A DNA stretch of 64,000 nucleotides, from assembly GCF_006065315.1 (NCBI RefSeq), contig NZ_CP040749.1:2308501-2372500 (forward strand), given 5' to 3'. This stretch comes from Aureibaculum algae. Lineage in GTDB: Bacteria; Bacteroidota; Bacteroidia; Flavobacteriales; Flavobacteriaceae. A program made the translations under genes and the position numbers. Shown here in pieces: positions 1 to 7,961 of this stretch (position 1 is the first letter of the stretch; each line of letters starts with the position of its first letter). The notes under the pieces were generated by a model that worked only from the letters and a program-made list of their open reading frames with translations, made no database searches and was not told the origin of the DNA.

Positions 1-33
1 CTTCGTCGCATAAAAATGCTCCTCGCAATGACG
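1..33. repeat. Dispersed intergenic repeat fragment left of the GIY-YIG gene
   Basis: The window opens inside a sequence with the halves CTTCGTCGCA and CTCCTCGCAATGACG. A related piece, ATTGCTTCGTCGCA, lies at 339-352, just after the small nuclease gene. The two pieces look like parts of one dispersed repeat, with the nuclease gene between them. The left end is cut by the window edge, so the full unit cannot be judged. Confidence 0.5.
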
Positions 34-40
34 TAATATT

Positions 41-334
41 ATGAAAGCAGGACATGTTTACATCCTAACCAATAAAAACAACACAACACTTTATGTTGGT
101 GTAATTGCGTACTTAAAAAAACGTATTACACAGCATAAAGAAAAAATAAGCAAAAAATCGTTTACAGCGAGGTATAATTTAGACAAACTAGTGTATTACG
201 AAGCTCATCAAATGATTGGAGACGCTATAGCAAGGGAGAAACAATTAAAAGGAGGAACCAGAGCACAAAAAATAAAATTAATTGAAAGTATAAATCCTAA
301 ATGGAAGGATTTGTTTGATGACGTTAGTCAATAA
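41..334 (+). CDS. GIY-YIG nuclease family protein
   Basis: A 97-residue protein with the two strands that name the family: V6-Y7-I8 and Y18-V19-G20, followed by an arginine in KKRI (R28) and by the helix REKQLKG, all as in small stand-alone GIY-YIG proteins (UPF0213/YhbQ type). Family members are putative single-strand-cutting DNA nucleases; the cellular job of the stand-alone form is poorly known. The length matches the family (80-100 aa). Where most relatives read GVT-N-D-L after the second motif, this one reads GVIAYL, which may weaken the fold locally. The gene sits directly between two fragments of a dispersed repeat (1-33 and 339-352), as such genes often do in Flavobacteria, so it may be a mobile or repeat-associated gene. 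Family assignment is firm; function is inferred. Confidence 0.85.
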   Translation: MKAGHVYILTNKNNTTLYVGVIAYLKKRITQHKEKISKKSFTARYNLDKLVYYEAHQMIGDAIAREKQLKGGTRAQKIKLIESINPKWKDLFDDVSQ

Positions 335-338
335 ACAG

Positions 339-401
339 ATTGCTTCGTCGCACAAAACAACTGGAATCAAGCTCCTTTTCCTTCGGAAAGGGCTGGGGAT
401 A
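339..401. repeat. Repeat fragments: ATTGCTTCGTCGCA piece and a C/G-run hairpin piece
   Basis: At 339-352 lies the right-hand partner of the repeat at 1-33. At 371-401 lies a diverged copy of the hairpin CTCC..TTCCTTCGGAA..GGCTGGGGA, the same family as the four better copies at 3114-3150, 3221-3256, 4321-4357 and 4428-4463. The hairpin can form a C-TTCG-G tetraloop. It lies immediately downstream of the receptor gene that ends at 408, so it could also serve as a transcription end for that gene. Confidence 0.5.
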
Positions 402-407
402 GTACTT

Positions 408-2792
408 TTAGCGTCTTCTACCGCCCGAATAGGTCATGGCTTCTCCTTTTCCGAATCCGTAACTAACTCCTAAGGTAAAAAAGCGACCACGTTTGCCATA
501 ATTATAAGCTTCAAAAGTATCTTGATACACATAGCTTTCTTGAATTCGCGATTCAAACAGGTCTCTAACACCTAAATTAACCATTACTTTTCCTTTGATA
601 ATCTTCTTTCTAATTCCTAAATCTAAAAAGGCAAATCCCGTTACGTCTCCTTGAACGGTTTCGTAACCCGATTGGTAAGATCCTGTTAACTCCAAATCAA
701 TATCAGCTGGCAATCCAATTTTAGAACCTAATTTTGACGACCATTGACTACCTGAAAAATCAAAAGACTTGGTTTCGAAAGTCCCGACACGGTTAAAGTA
801 ATTGAAGTTAAAATCTCCCGTAAGGGTAAGCCATTTTGTAGGATTGTATTTTCCGTTGGTTTCAAATCCGACCGTGCCGTTAGTCCCAATATTTTCTGGT
901 GTGGTGGTGGTCACATTGTCTAAGGAAGTAGAAACACGTTCTATAACTTCTGTGGTATATTTATAGTACACACTAGAGCTTAATGCCGCTTTACCAATTT
1001 TATAAATGCTCGTTAACTCATAAGAATCTGTAAATTCTGGTTGTAAATTAGGATTCCCCACACGGACATTAAAATTATTTCTCACATTAAAGAAAGGGTT
1101 TAAATCCCATAACCTCGGTCTAAAAATCCGTTTCGAATATCCTGCTTGTAATGAAAAATTTTCCCCCACTTTATAAGAGCTATGTACCGAAGGAAAGAAA
1201 TTGGTATAGTCTTGTGTATTGTTTTCATTCGTATTGGTTAACAGGGTCACTAAATTGGTATTCTCTACTCGTAATCCCGCTTTTAATCCCCATTTGTCGC
1301 GTTCAAAAGCACCTGTAAAATAAACACCCAACACCTTTTGATCGTATTCAAAATTATTAGTTAACGCCTCATTTACGGTATACACATTACTGTTATCATC
1401 TTTGTCTCTCACTTCATAATCATTACCTACATCATTAATAAGATATTGAGCTCCTGCTTCTATGCTATATTCTTCAGTAATCGGATTGGTATAATCTAAC
1501 TTAAACGTATAATCAGCCTGCTGAAAATTGGTTTCCGTTTGCTGATCGTCATTCACTTCAGTTCCAGAGAGCGTAGTGCTATTAAATTGTGACGATTGGT
1601 CTTTACCAAAGAAACTACCTAAGGCACTAAAGAGTAAGGTATGATCTTCGTTATTTTCAAATTGTTTTTTATAATTCAGTTCATATTGCCATTTCGGATT
1701 TGTAGCGTCTGTGACTTCATCTCTAATCCATTTAGAAATAAGGTTATCGCTGGCATCAAAGTGGCTAAACGTAGTGGCTGACGGTTGATCTTCAATTTCA
1801 TAGGCAAAATTACCCGATAAGGTAAGTACATTCAGTTCATTAATATGGTAATCGGCTCCTAAGGTGAGATTGAAAAAGGTCTCATCGCGATAGTCTTTCC
1901 CTTTGCTATAAATAACTTCGTTATTGGTCAAGTCGGTGTTCATAGATTCACTATCGCGTGGTAATGATCTATAGCCAGCACCCAACTGAGCAAACAAATT
2001 AAATTTTTCTGTCCGCCGGTTTAGGCTCAATCCAATACTATGATTATCAGGAATACCAGTATTTGCAGAAATGGAACCATTCCACCCTTTTTTATCCTCT
2101 TTTTTTAAGATGATATTTAAAATTCCCGCCGTACCCGAAGCTTCATATTTTGCAGAAGGATTGGTAATTACCTCAATGCTTTCAATCATATCTGCGGTAA
2201 TGGTTCCTAAGGCATTGCTAGAGGCATCTGCCAACACAGAAGGTTTTCCATTAATTAGAATTTGCACACCAGAACTACCCCGTAAGCTGATTTCTCCTTC
2301 AATATTTACATTTACAGAGGGTACATTATTCAACACTTCTAAGGCACTAACACCAGTGCTGCTGATATCTTTACCTACATTAAATACCCGTTTGTCCAAT
2401 TTAAAAACCGTTTTTGAAACTTCTGCCCGTACCGTAACTTCATCAAGTGCTTGATTGTCTGGGGCAAGGGTAATGGTACCTAAAGTTACTTTGTTATTGG
2501 TAACAGAATAGGTCGTTATGGATTTTGTAGCAAAGCCCATAAAACTGATTTCTATATAAAAGTTGGGATTGTTTATCGTCGTACTAAAGCTACCATCATC
2601 ATCAGAGGTAATTCCTTTTATAATTGCCTTGCTAGTTTTATCAAAGAAAACTACTGTAGCATAAGGAACAGCTTGTTTCGTTTCGGCTTCTATTAAAGTA
2701 CCCGATACTTCAATAGTGTTTTGTGAGAAACTAAAATTACAGGCAATACTAAAAAGTAGAAAAGTAAAAGTATATTTTGAGAATAATGGCAT
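408..2792 (-). CDS. TonB-dependent receptor, outer-membrane beta-barrel family
   Basis: A 794-residue outer-membrane protein. It has a signal peptide (MPLFSKYTFTFLLF...FSFSQ), a carboxypeptidase-regulatory-like beta-sandwich (about residues 25-110, starting VSGTLIEAETKQAVPYATV), a plug domain (about 115-230, with LDEVTVRAE and LRGSSGVQILINGKP), and a long aromatic-rich beta-barrel of the flavobacterial OMP_b-brl_3 type ending in FTLGVSYGFGKGEAM. Such proteins import unknown ligands using TonB energy. The reading frame extends upstream to a TTG at 2828, but the ATG at 2792 is chosen because the signal peptide starts there. There is no SusD partner, so the substrate is more likely a siderophore, metal or small organic molecule than a glycan; this is inference. 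The gene stands alone on the minus strand beside a repeat-rich stretch. Confidence 0.9.
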   Translation of the reverse strand: MPLFSKYTFTFLLFSIACNFSFSQNTIEVSGTLIEAETKQAVPYATVVFFDKTSKAIIKGITSDDDGSFSTTINNPNFYIEISFMGFATKSITTYSVTNNKVTLGTITLAPDNQALDEVTVRAEVSKTVFKLDKRVFNVGKDISSTGVSALEVLNNVPSVNVNIEGEISLRGSSGVQILINGKPSVLADASSNALGTITADMIESIEVITNPSAKYEASGTAGILNIILKKEDKKGWNGSISANTGIPDNHSIGLSLNRRTEKFNLFAQLGAGYRSLPRDSESMNTDLTNNEVIYSKGKDYRDETFFNLTLGADYHINELNVLTLSGNFAYEIEDQPSATTFSHFDASDNLISKWIRDEVTDATNPKWQYELNYKKQFENNEDHTLLFSALGSFFGKDQSSQFNSTTLSGTEVNDDQQTETNFQQADYTFKLDYTNPITEEYSIEAGAQYLINDVGNDYEVRDKDDNSNVYTVNEALTNNFEYDQKVLGVYFTGAFERDKWGLKAGLRVENTNLVTLLTNTNENNTQDYTNFFPSVHSSYKVGENFSLQAGYSKRIFRPRLWDLNPFFNVRNNFNVRVGNPNLQPEFTDSYELTSIYKIGKAALSSSVYYKYTTEVIERVSTSLDNVTTTTPENIGTNGTVGFETNGKYNPTKWLTLTGDFNFNYFNRVGTFETKSFDFSGSQWSSKLGSKIGLPADIDLELTGSYQSGYETVQGDVTGFAFLDLGIRKKIIKGKVMVNLGVRDLFESRIQESYVYQDTFEAYNYGKRGRFFTLGVSYGFGKGEAMTYSGGRRR

Positions 2793-3370
2793 TCGTTTTT
2801 TATTTGGGTTGTTGTTTGATTTTAGCAACTTAAAATTACCTTATACGTTGGATAAAAATAGCATCAAAAATAAGATTATATTTTAAGGTATTCTGTTGTT
2901 GTTTTGTTAAAGTGGTCTTTCTTTGAAAGAAGGGCTGTGACTCTGGTTCATATGGAGTAACGAAGGATAGCGTCTTCGGTGCACATGCAGTAACGAAGGA
3001 CTTCGTCCCTCGTTAAGGATATATCATCCCTTCGAGATTCTGATAAAAGAGAACCCTGAAGGGGTGATTTAATTCTGTAAGTGATAACGATAATTACGAA
3101 ATATAACTAAAACAAATCCCCCTTCCTTCGGAGGGGGCTAGGGGGAGGTCATTGTACAGCGGCCCTTCAGGCATTTCTAAAATATTGATGGAAGTACTCC
3201 ATATGCTATACACTAAAACAAATTCCCCTTCCTTCGGAGGGGGCTAGGGGGAGGTCTTTGTACAGCGGTCCTTCGGGATTCTTATGGTGACGCTACTAGA
3301 GGAGTTGATTAATACAAAAGGATTAAGTATATTGACTAGCAAAGTATTATAAACTAAACACACGATAACT
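2793..3370. other. Repeat-rich intergenic region between receptor and transposase
   Basis: No gene is seen. The first 150 bases hold the upstream region of the receptor gene. From 2945 onward the stretch is built of small palindromes: TAACGAAGGAC-TTC-GTCCCTCGTTA (2990-3014), two C/G-run hairpins (3114-3150 and 3221-3256), and GTACTCC-type dyads. Most of it recurs at 4197-4463. Confidence 0.8.
2990..3256. repeat. Left composite repeat flanking the transposase
   Basis: About 267 bases that recur, with scattered differences, at 4197-4463. It holds an imperfect 11-bp palindrome around a TTC loop (2990-3014), a short stretch ending GATAACGATAATTACGA, and two C/G-run hairpins with a C-TTCG-G tetraloop, 107 bases apart. 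The inner 143-base unit (3114-3256) has the same length as its copy at 4321-4463. The repeats are direct, not inverted. Composite hairpin units around a tyrosine transposase are typical of REP elements and their RAYT transposases. Confidence 0.8.
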
Positions 3371-3823
3371 ATGGGGCAATCACTAGTAAAAAACTACATA
3401 CATATCGTTTTTAGTACTAAATATAGGGCTGCATTAATACATCCTCCTTATGAACAAGAATTACATAAATACCTAGGTGGAGTTTGTAATGATCTAGAAT
3501 GTCCCGTATTAATTGTAGGTGGTTATACAGATCATATTCATATCTTATGTATGCTTTCTAAAAAAATAGCATTAATGACCTTGGTTCAAAAACTAAAAGC
3601 AAATTCCTCTAAATGGATGAAAACAAAGGATAAAAGTTTAGAAAATTTCTTTTGGCAAGATGGTTATGGTGCATTTTCGGTAAATCCTTATAAAATAGAC
3701 GCAATTGTCAACTATATAAAAAATCAACATGCTCATCATAATAAAAACTCATTTCAAGATGAGTACAAATACTTTTTAGAAAAAAATGAGGTGGAGTATG
3801 ATGACCGATTTATATGGGATTAG
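3371..3823 (+). CDS. REP-associated tyrosine transposase (IS200/IS605-like, Y1 family)
   Basis: A 150-residue single-domain Y1_Tnp protein. It has the HUH motif in GGYTDHIHILCML (around residue 55-60) and the catalytic tyrosine helix in NPYKIDAIVNYIKNQ (tyrosine of the NYIKNQ segment near residue 118). Such enzymes nick and rejoin single-stranded DNA at hairpins through a covalent tyrosine-DNA bond. The length equals that of TnpA of IS200/IS605. No accessory TnpB gene is present, so this is either an IS200-like element or a domesticated RAYT. The dense REP-like repeats on both sides (2990-3256 and 3852-4463) favour the RAYT reading. The reading frame is intact, so activity is possible. Confidence 0.9.
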   Translation: MGQSLVKNYIHIVFSTKYRAALIHPPYEQELHKYLGGVCNDLECPVLIVGGYTDHIHILCMLSKKIALMTLVQKLKANSSKWMKTKDKSLENFFWQDGYGAFSVNPYKIDAIVNYIKNQHAHHNKNSFQDEYKYFLEKNEVEYDDRFIWD

Positions 3824-3851
3824 TGATATAATCACTTCATGACTAAGAAAG

Positions 3852-4250
3852 TCCTGAAGGGACGCATTAGAGTAAGGATGGAAGCATTCCATCCGCTACT
3901 ATGGGTGCCTAACGCTACTGTGAGTTCCATCCAGTGCTACTAGTAATCAGTCTAGAGAACCCTGTAAGGGTGGTGTAACACATGGATGTGTCTGTGTAAC
4001 GAAGGACTGCGTCCCACGTTAAGGATATATCATCCCTTCGGGATTCTGATATTCCTGAAGGGACGCATTAGAGTAAGGATGGAAGCATTCCATCCGCTAC
4101 TATGGGTGCTTACCGCTACTGTGAGTTCCAGCCAGTGCTACTAAAAATGAGTATAGAGAACCCTGTAAGGGTGGTGTAACACATGGATATGTCTCTGTAA
4201 CGAAGGACTTCGTCCCTCGTTATGGGTATATCATCCCTTCGGGGTTCTGA
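3852..4250. repeat. Tandem pair of ~200-base repeat units
   Basis: Unit 1 (3852-4050) and unit 2 (4053-4250) are near copies. Each holds TCCTGAAGGGA, the perfect palindrome GGATGGAA-GCA-TTCCATCC, GCTACTGTGAGTTCCA, the small hairpin ACCCT-GTA-AGGGT, and the imperfect palindrome TAACGAAGGAC-TTC-GTCCCTCGTTA. The last part of unit 2 merges into the composite repeat at 4197-4463, so the whole region is a mosaic built from a few hairpin modules. Confidence 0.8.
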
Positions 4251-4463
4251 TAAAAGAGAACTCAGCAGGGGTGGTGTAATTCTGTAAGTGATAACGATAA
4301 TTACGATATATAACTAAAACAAATCCCCCTTCCAACGGAGGGGACTAGGGGGAGGTCATTGTATAGCGTCCCTTCAGGCTTTACTGAAATATTGATGGAA
4401 GTACTCCATACGCTATACACTAAAAACAATCCCCCTTCCTTCGGAGGGGGCTAGGGGGAGGTC
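4197..4463. repeat. Right composite repeat flanking the transposase
   Basis: Direct-repeat partner of 2990-3256. It contains C/G-run hairpins at 4321-4357 (loop varied to CAACGG) and 4428-4463. It ends one base from the stop codon of the hydrolase gene on the minus strand, so its last hairpin may also act as that gene's transcription terminator. Confidence 0.8.
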
Positions 4464-5462
4464 TTAATTCCCCTTAACGCGTTGCCACAATTCCGCCACT
4501 AATTTTTTACCATCTAAGGTATCTTTCGGTACTTCTACAAAAGTGACTTCTTTATTGGCATCTACTTCCATTTTATATTGAAATACAAAATTCTCAGCAT
4601 CGGGTTTCATACTTAATAGTCCAAAACGAAGATCGTTATAATACAAGTCGCCATTTTTCTTGGTTATGGTGAACCAACCTTGAGAAATATGGATCATTTC
4701 TTGCACCTTTTTATTATGGATTAATTCACCCAAAAACTCATGGTTTTTAGGATAGGCTTGAAAAGAAATGGGTTGGCTGTCAAAAAACGAATAATATCCA
4801 ATTAAAAACGAAGTTGGAGTATTGACATTGGCCGTCCACAATACGGTATTAAACGGTGCCGGTTTGGTAGATACTTCGGTATATTCAATTTGTTGATTGT
4901 CTAACGCATTTTCAAATTTTTGATAGCTTACTAATTTTAAGAGTAAGGTCAATGCTAAGTACGAGGTACTAATGATCAGTCCCATTCTGTTGTAATAGCT
5001 TCTTTTTTCGGAAGTTCTGTTTTGAACCATCGCTAAAATCAAAAACACTAAAAAAGGAACGGTATATAAAGGATCAATTACAAAAATACTTTTAAATGCG
5101 AGTCGGATGTCTAAAGGCCAAAAGAGCTGTGTACCCCAAGTGGTATGAGCATCGAGTATCGGGTGTGTTACAAAAGCCCAGAAAAACAACCAAGACCAAT
5201 TTCTGAAATTTTTATAGGGTTCATAGCGTGTCACCAGCCACGCCATTAGTGGGGCAAATAATATGGAAAACACAATGGAATGGGTAAAACCTCTATGATA
5301 TCGTAATGCGGTAACGGTATCTGTAAAAAAGGACGATACAATATCTAGATCAGGAATGGTACCGGCTATGGCTCCATAAAGCATGGCTTTATTTCCGATT
5401 TTTTTTCCAAGTACGACCTCACCGATGGCAGCACCTAATACAATTTGAGTAAGAGAATCCAT
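4464..5462 (-). CDS. Metal-dependent hydrolase, YdjM/YbcI membrane family
   Basis: A 332-residue inner-membrane protein of the LexA-binding, membrane-bound hydrolase family (PF04307). The N-terminus MDSLTQIVLGAAIGE and the motifs GTIPDLDI (about residue 35) and RYHRGFTHS (about 54-62) are hallmark metal-ligand regions. Four or more hydrophobic segments follow, in LLFAPLMAWLV, SWLFFWAFVTHPILDAHT, YTVPFLVFLILAMV and YLALTLLLKLV. The C-terminal half (about 185-332) is a soluble domain with no motif I recognise. The substrate is unknown; YdjM in E. coli is damage-inducible, but nothing here shows such control. The ATG at 5462 is the natural start. Its stop codon abuts the hairpin repeat at 4428-4463. 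Confidence 0.88.
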   Translation of the reverse strand: MDSLTQIVLGAAIGEVVLGKKIGNKAMLYGAIAGTIPDLDIVSSFFTDTVTALRYHRGFTHSIVFSILFAPLMAWLVTRYEPYKNFRNWSWLFFWAFVTHPILDAHTTWGTQLFWPLDIRLAFKSIFVIDPLYTVPFLVFLILAMVQNRTSEKRSYYNRMGLIISTSYLALTLLLKLVSYQKFENALDNQQIEYTEVSTKPAPFNTVLWTANVNTPTSFLIGYYSFFDSQPISFQAYPKNHEFLGELIHNKKVQEMIHISQGWFTITKKNGDLYYNDLRFGLLSMKPDAENFVFQYKMEVDANKEVTFVEVPKDTLDGKKLVAELWQRVKGN

Positions 5463-5692
5463 TAAATAGACAAAATAGGTTAAGCGTTAAATGTTTAGCG
5501 TTTTAAGGCTGCAAAAATCCACAAATAAATTTACAATTACGTTAATTATTTCTAAAATCGGATTTTATTTTAAATTAGAGAATTCTCATCATTTTCATTA
5601 TTTTTTTGATAAGAGCATAATAAACGCAATATTTTAACGTTCTTCTTTAATAATCTCCCTGATTTATAAACTAACGATGCCTAAACTGTAAT

Positions 5693-6340
5693 ATGGGAGA
5701 ACAATTTACAAGCTTACCTTTCAAAAGAATTTTTCTTCTTTTATTTTTCGTTACGTCCATTACACACAGTCAATTTTATCATGGTTTAGATGTGGGTGTC
5801 AATTCAACCAATACTGATTTTATGGTAGGTGAATCTGTTGAACCCAGCAGATCTACTGGATTTTGGGTAGGGTATGTAGCCGAAAGAGAATTAAACGATC
5901 GCATTTTTGTACGATTGGGCTTTACCTTTAACCGAAGGTCTTTTAAGGCCATTAGCCGAAGAGGCATCAACACTTCCAATGAAAATTGGGGAATTGATGT
6001 TATTGAGATTCCCATCAATTTAGGATACTACCTTAATTTTAATAGAAGAAACCTGCAATTTTTTGTAGATGCCGGACTTAACGTCGGATATCACAATAGA
6101 GCCATTACTAAAAATGATACAGAAACTGTTTTTTTAGATATTGGCGGTGATGCAGATGTAAAACGTTTGGGCTTTGGTGCGAATGCAAGTGTGGGAGTGC
6201 TCGTTAAAAAACGGGTAAAACTCCGATTGAATTATTACAATGGCTTAACCAATATTATGAATACAGATTCTGATACTTGGAAAAATAAAACCATAGGAAT
6301 TTCTATCAATTATTTTTTACGAGAAAAGGAAGTGTATTAG
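5693..6340 (+). CDS. Outer-membrane beta-barrel protein (porin family, PorT-like fold)
   Basis: A 215-residue protein with a signal peptide (hydrophobic FKRIFLLLFFVTSITHSQ) followed by alternating beta-strands with aromatic girdles: GFWVGYVAEREL, FVRLGFTFNRRSF, IEIPINLGYYLNF, LQFFVDAGLNVGYH, RLGFGANASVGVLV, KLRLNYYNGL, TIGISINYFLREKE. This fits the eight-stranded OMP_b-brl_2 family (PF13568), common in Bacteroidota and of mostly unknown function. No partner gene is coupled to it; the next gene starts 122 bases downstream. The family call rests on strand pattern and the GLDVGVN...GFWVGY opening. Confidence 0.75.
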   Translation: MGEQFTSLPFKRIFLLLFFVTSITHSQFYHGLDVGVNSTNTDFMVGESVEPSRSTGFWVGYVAERELNDRIFVRLGFTFNRRSFKAISRRGINTSNENWGIDVIEIPINLGYYLNFNRRNLQFFVDAGLNVGYHNRAITKNDTETVFLDIGGDADVKRLGFGANASVGVLVKKRVKLRLNYYNGLTNIMNTDSDTWKNKTIGISINYFLREKEVY

Positions 6341-6462
6341 GGAGAAGGGAAAGGAGTGATACATGCGAAGAGAAGAGAGCATAGATATTAAAAAACGAAA
6401 TGGATTATATCATACTATACATACTAATAAAACTATTTAACTAAGTTATAAAAGGCAACTAA

Positions 6463-7956
6463 ATGACAACTAGCTACTTATCATGTAATATATCCCCTTT
6501 AACGGCTTATGTTCCAAGCACAGAAAACCCATGGAATGCCGCAAATGTACGCCACTTGCACAACCGTTTAGGTTTTGGTATTCCGTTTGCTGACATTGCT
6601 AATGCGTTGATTCAGAGTCCATCGGCTTATGTCGATCAGATTATTGATGCCGCAATGGGATTGGCACCAACAGCTTCACCTGGTTGGGCACCGTTAGATC
6701 CTGCTGATTATGCAGCGAACGGATTTACCTACAGTGAAGATGAAAATGATAAGAATAAAGAAACGGCTCAGTATGCATTTATTAAAGAATTAATAGACAA
6801 TGGTGTTCGTGGACGCTTAACTTTTTTTTGGCATAATATCATAGTGACCAGAATTAGTGAATATGATTTTGCAGGCTACGCCTTTCGATATTTTCTTGCC
6901 TTACAACGCCATAGTTTTGGCAATTTTAAAACTTTTATTCATGAAATTGGCTTAGATGAAGCCATGCTTAAATTTTTAAATAGTTTTGATAATGTAGTAG
7001 GCCATCCCAATGAAAATTATGCAAGAGAATTGTACGAACTTTTCACCTTAGGTGAAGGTAATGGCTATACCGAAGATGATATTGTAAATACCGCGAGAGC
7101 CTTAACAGGATATAATGAATATGAAAATGGTGAAAATTCTCGTATTATTTTTAATGTAGAAAAATTTGATGCAGAACCTAAAACTATATTTGGTCAAACC
7201 GGTAATTGGGGCTATGACGATGTAATTAATATTTTATTTGAGCAAAGAGCAGATCTCATTGCACGTTATATCTGTGAAAGAATCTATATCGATTTTGTGA
7301 GTCCTGAAGTAGATGAAGACATTCGGACCTTAATTATAAATCCACTCGCCGCACAGTTTGTTGCAAATGGTTTTGAAATAGCTCCTATTTTAAAAACCTT
7401 ATTTAAGAGTGCTCATTTTTTTGATGCCAATGCTAAAAGTGTCATTATTAAAAGTCCATTAGATTTGATTGTTCAATTTATGACTTCTACAGGGCTTGAT
7501 TATGGAGACTATGACATGAATAAGGAGTCTATAAAAAATATATCCTCTTGGCTTTTCGATCAGAATATTTTGAATCCACCCACCGTTGCGGGTTGGGATG
7601 GAGATAGAGACTGGTTAAACTCAGGTACTATTACCTTTAGAGCAGGTTATTTGATTGATGATGTATTGCAATGGGCATGGGAACAAGACCAAGAACAATT
7701 TAGAGAATTTGCGATAGATGTATCAAGTAATAGCAATGATGCAGATGTTGTAGCTACGGCCATTTTTGAAGCATTAATGAATGAAATTCCCTATACCATG
7801 GATGATTATACTGTGGGTGTAGATGTATTTAAAAGTAGAGTGCCTTCCAATTATTTCGATGACAATACTTGGACCTTAGGCTTTGAAACGGCCACGCTCC
7901 AAGTCCGCGATTTATTAGAGTATATCGTATCCTTACCAGATTATCAAATTAAATAG
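6463..7956 (+). CDS. DUF1800 domain-containing protein
   Basis: A 497-residue protein of the DUF1800 family (PF08811). The diagnostic pieces are HLHNRLGFG near the N-terminus, VRGRLTFFWHNIIV (about residue 112-125), the core GHPNENYARELYELFTLGEGNGYTEDDIVNTARALTGY (written here only as the markers NENYARE and ELFTLG), and NPPTVAGWDG...WLNSG near residue 370. Members are always found beside a DUF1501 gene, as here: the DUF1501 start lies 5 bases after this stop. The function is unknown; the pair is thought to act at or beyond the cell envelope. No clear signal peptide is visible. Confidence 0.9.
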   Translation: MTTSYLSCNISPLTAYVPSTENPWNAANVRHLHNRLGFGIPFADIANALIQSPSAYVDQIIDAAMGLAPTASPGWAPLDPADYAANGFTYSEDENDKNKETAQYAFIKELIDNGVRGRLTFFWHNIIVTRISEYDFAGYAFRYFLALQRHSFGNFKTFIHEIGLDEAMLKFLNSFDNVVGHPNENYARELYELFTLGEGNGYTEDDIVNTARALTGYNEYENGENSRIIFNVEKFDAEPKTIFGQTGNWGYDDVINILFEQRADLIARYICERIYIDFVSPEVDEDIRTLIINPLAAQFVANGFEIAPILKTLFKSAHFFDANAKSVIIKSPLDLIVQFMTSTGLDYGDYDMNKESIKNISSWLFDQNILNPPTVAGWDGDRDWLNSGTITFRAGYLIDDVLQWAWEQDQEQFREFAIDVSSNSNDADVVATAIFEALMNEIPYTMDDYTVGVDVFKSRVPSNYFDDNTWTLGFETATLQVRDLLEYIVSLPDYQIK

Positions 7957-7961
7957 AACTT

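Larger units (their letters stand above)
2990..4463 (+). mobile_element. REP/RAYT-like element: transposase between composite hairpin repeats
   Basis: A Y1 transposase gene (3371-3823) is enclosed by hairpin-rich repeats on both sides: one composite unit to the left (2990-3256), a tandem pair of about 200 bases (3852-4050 and 4053-4250) and a second composite unit to the right (4197-4463). No terminal inverted repeats or target duplications of the usual IS kind were found, as expected for IS200/IS605-type and RAYT systems, which recognise hairpins in single strands. The exact ends are not fixed by the sequence. Confidence 0.65.

Noticed and set aside
2990..4463. CRISPR-like array of repeats
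   Set aside because: Repeat units are long, of mixed size and built from palindromes; there are no uniform spacers and no cas genes.
4464..5462. Hydrolase gene as part of the transposase element
   Set aside because: It is a complete YdjM-type gene on the opposite strand with its own upstream region; only its 3' end touches the repeat.
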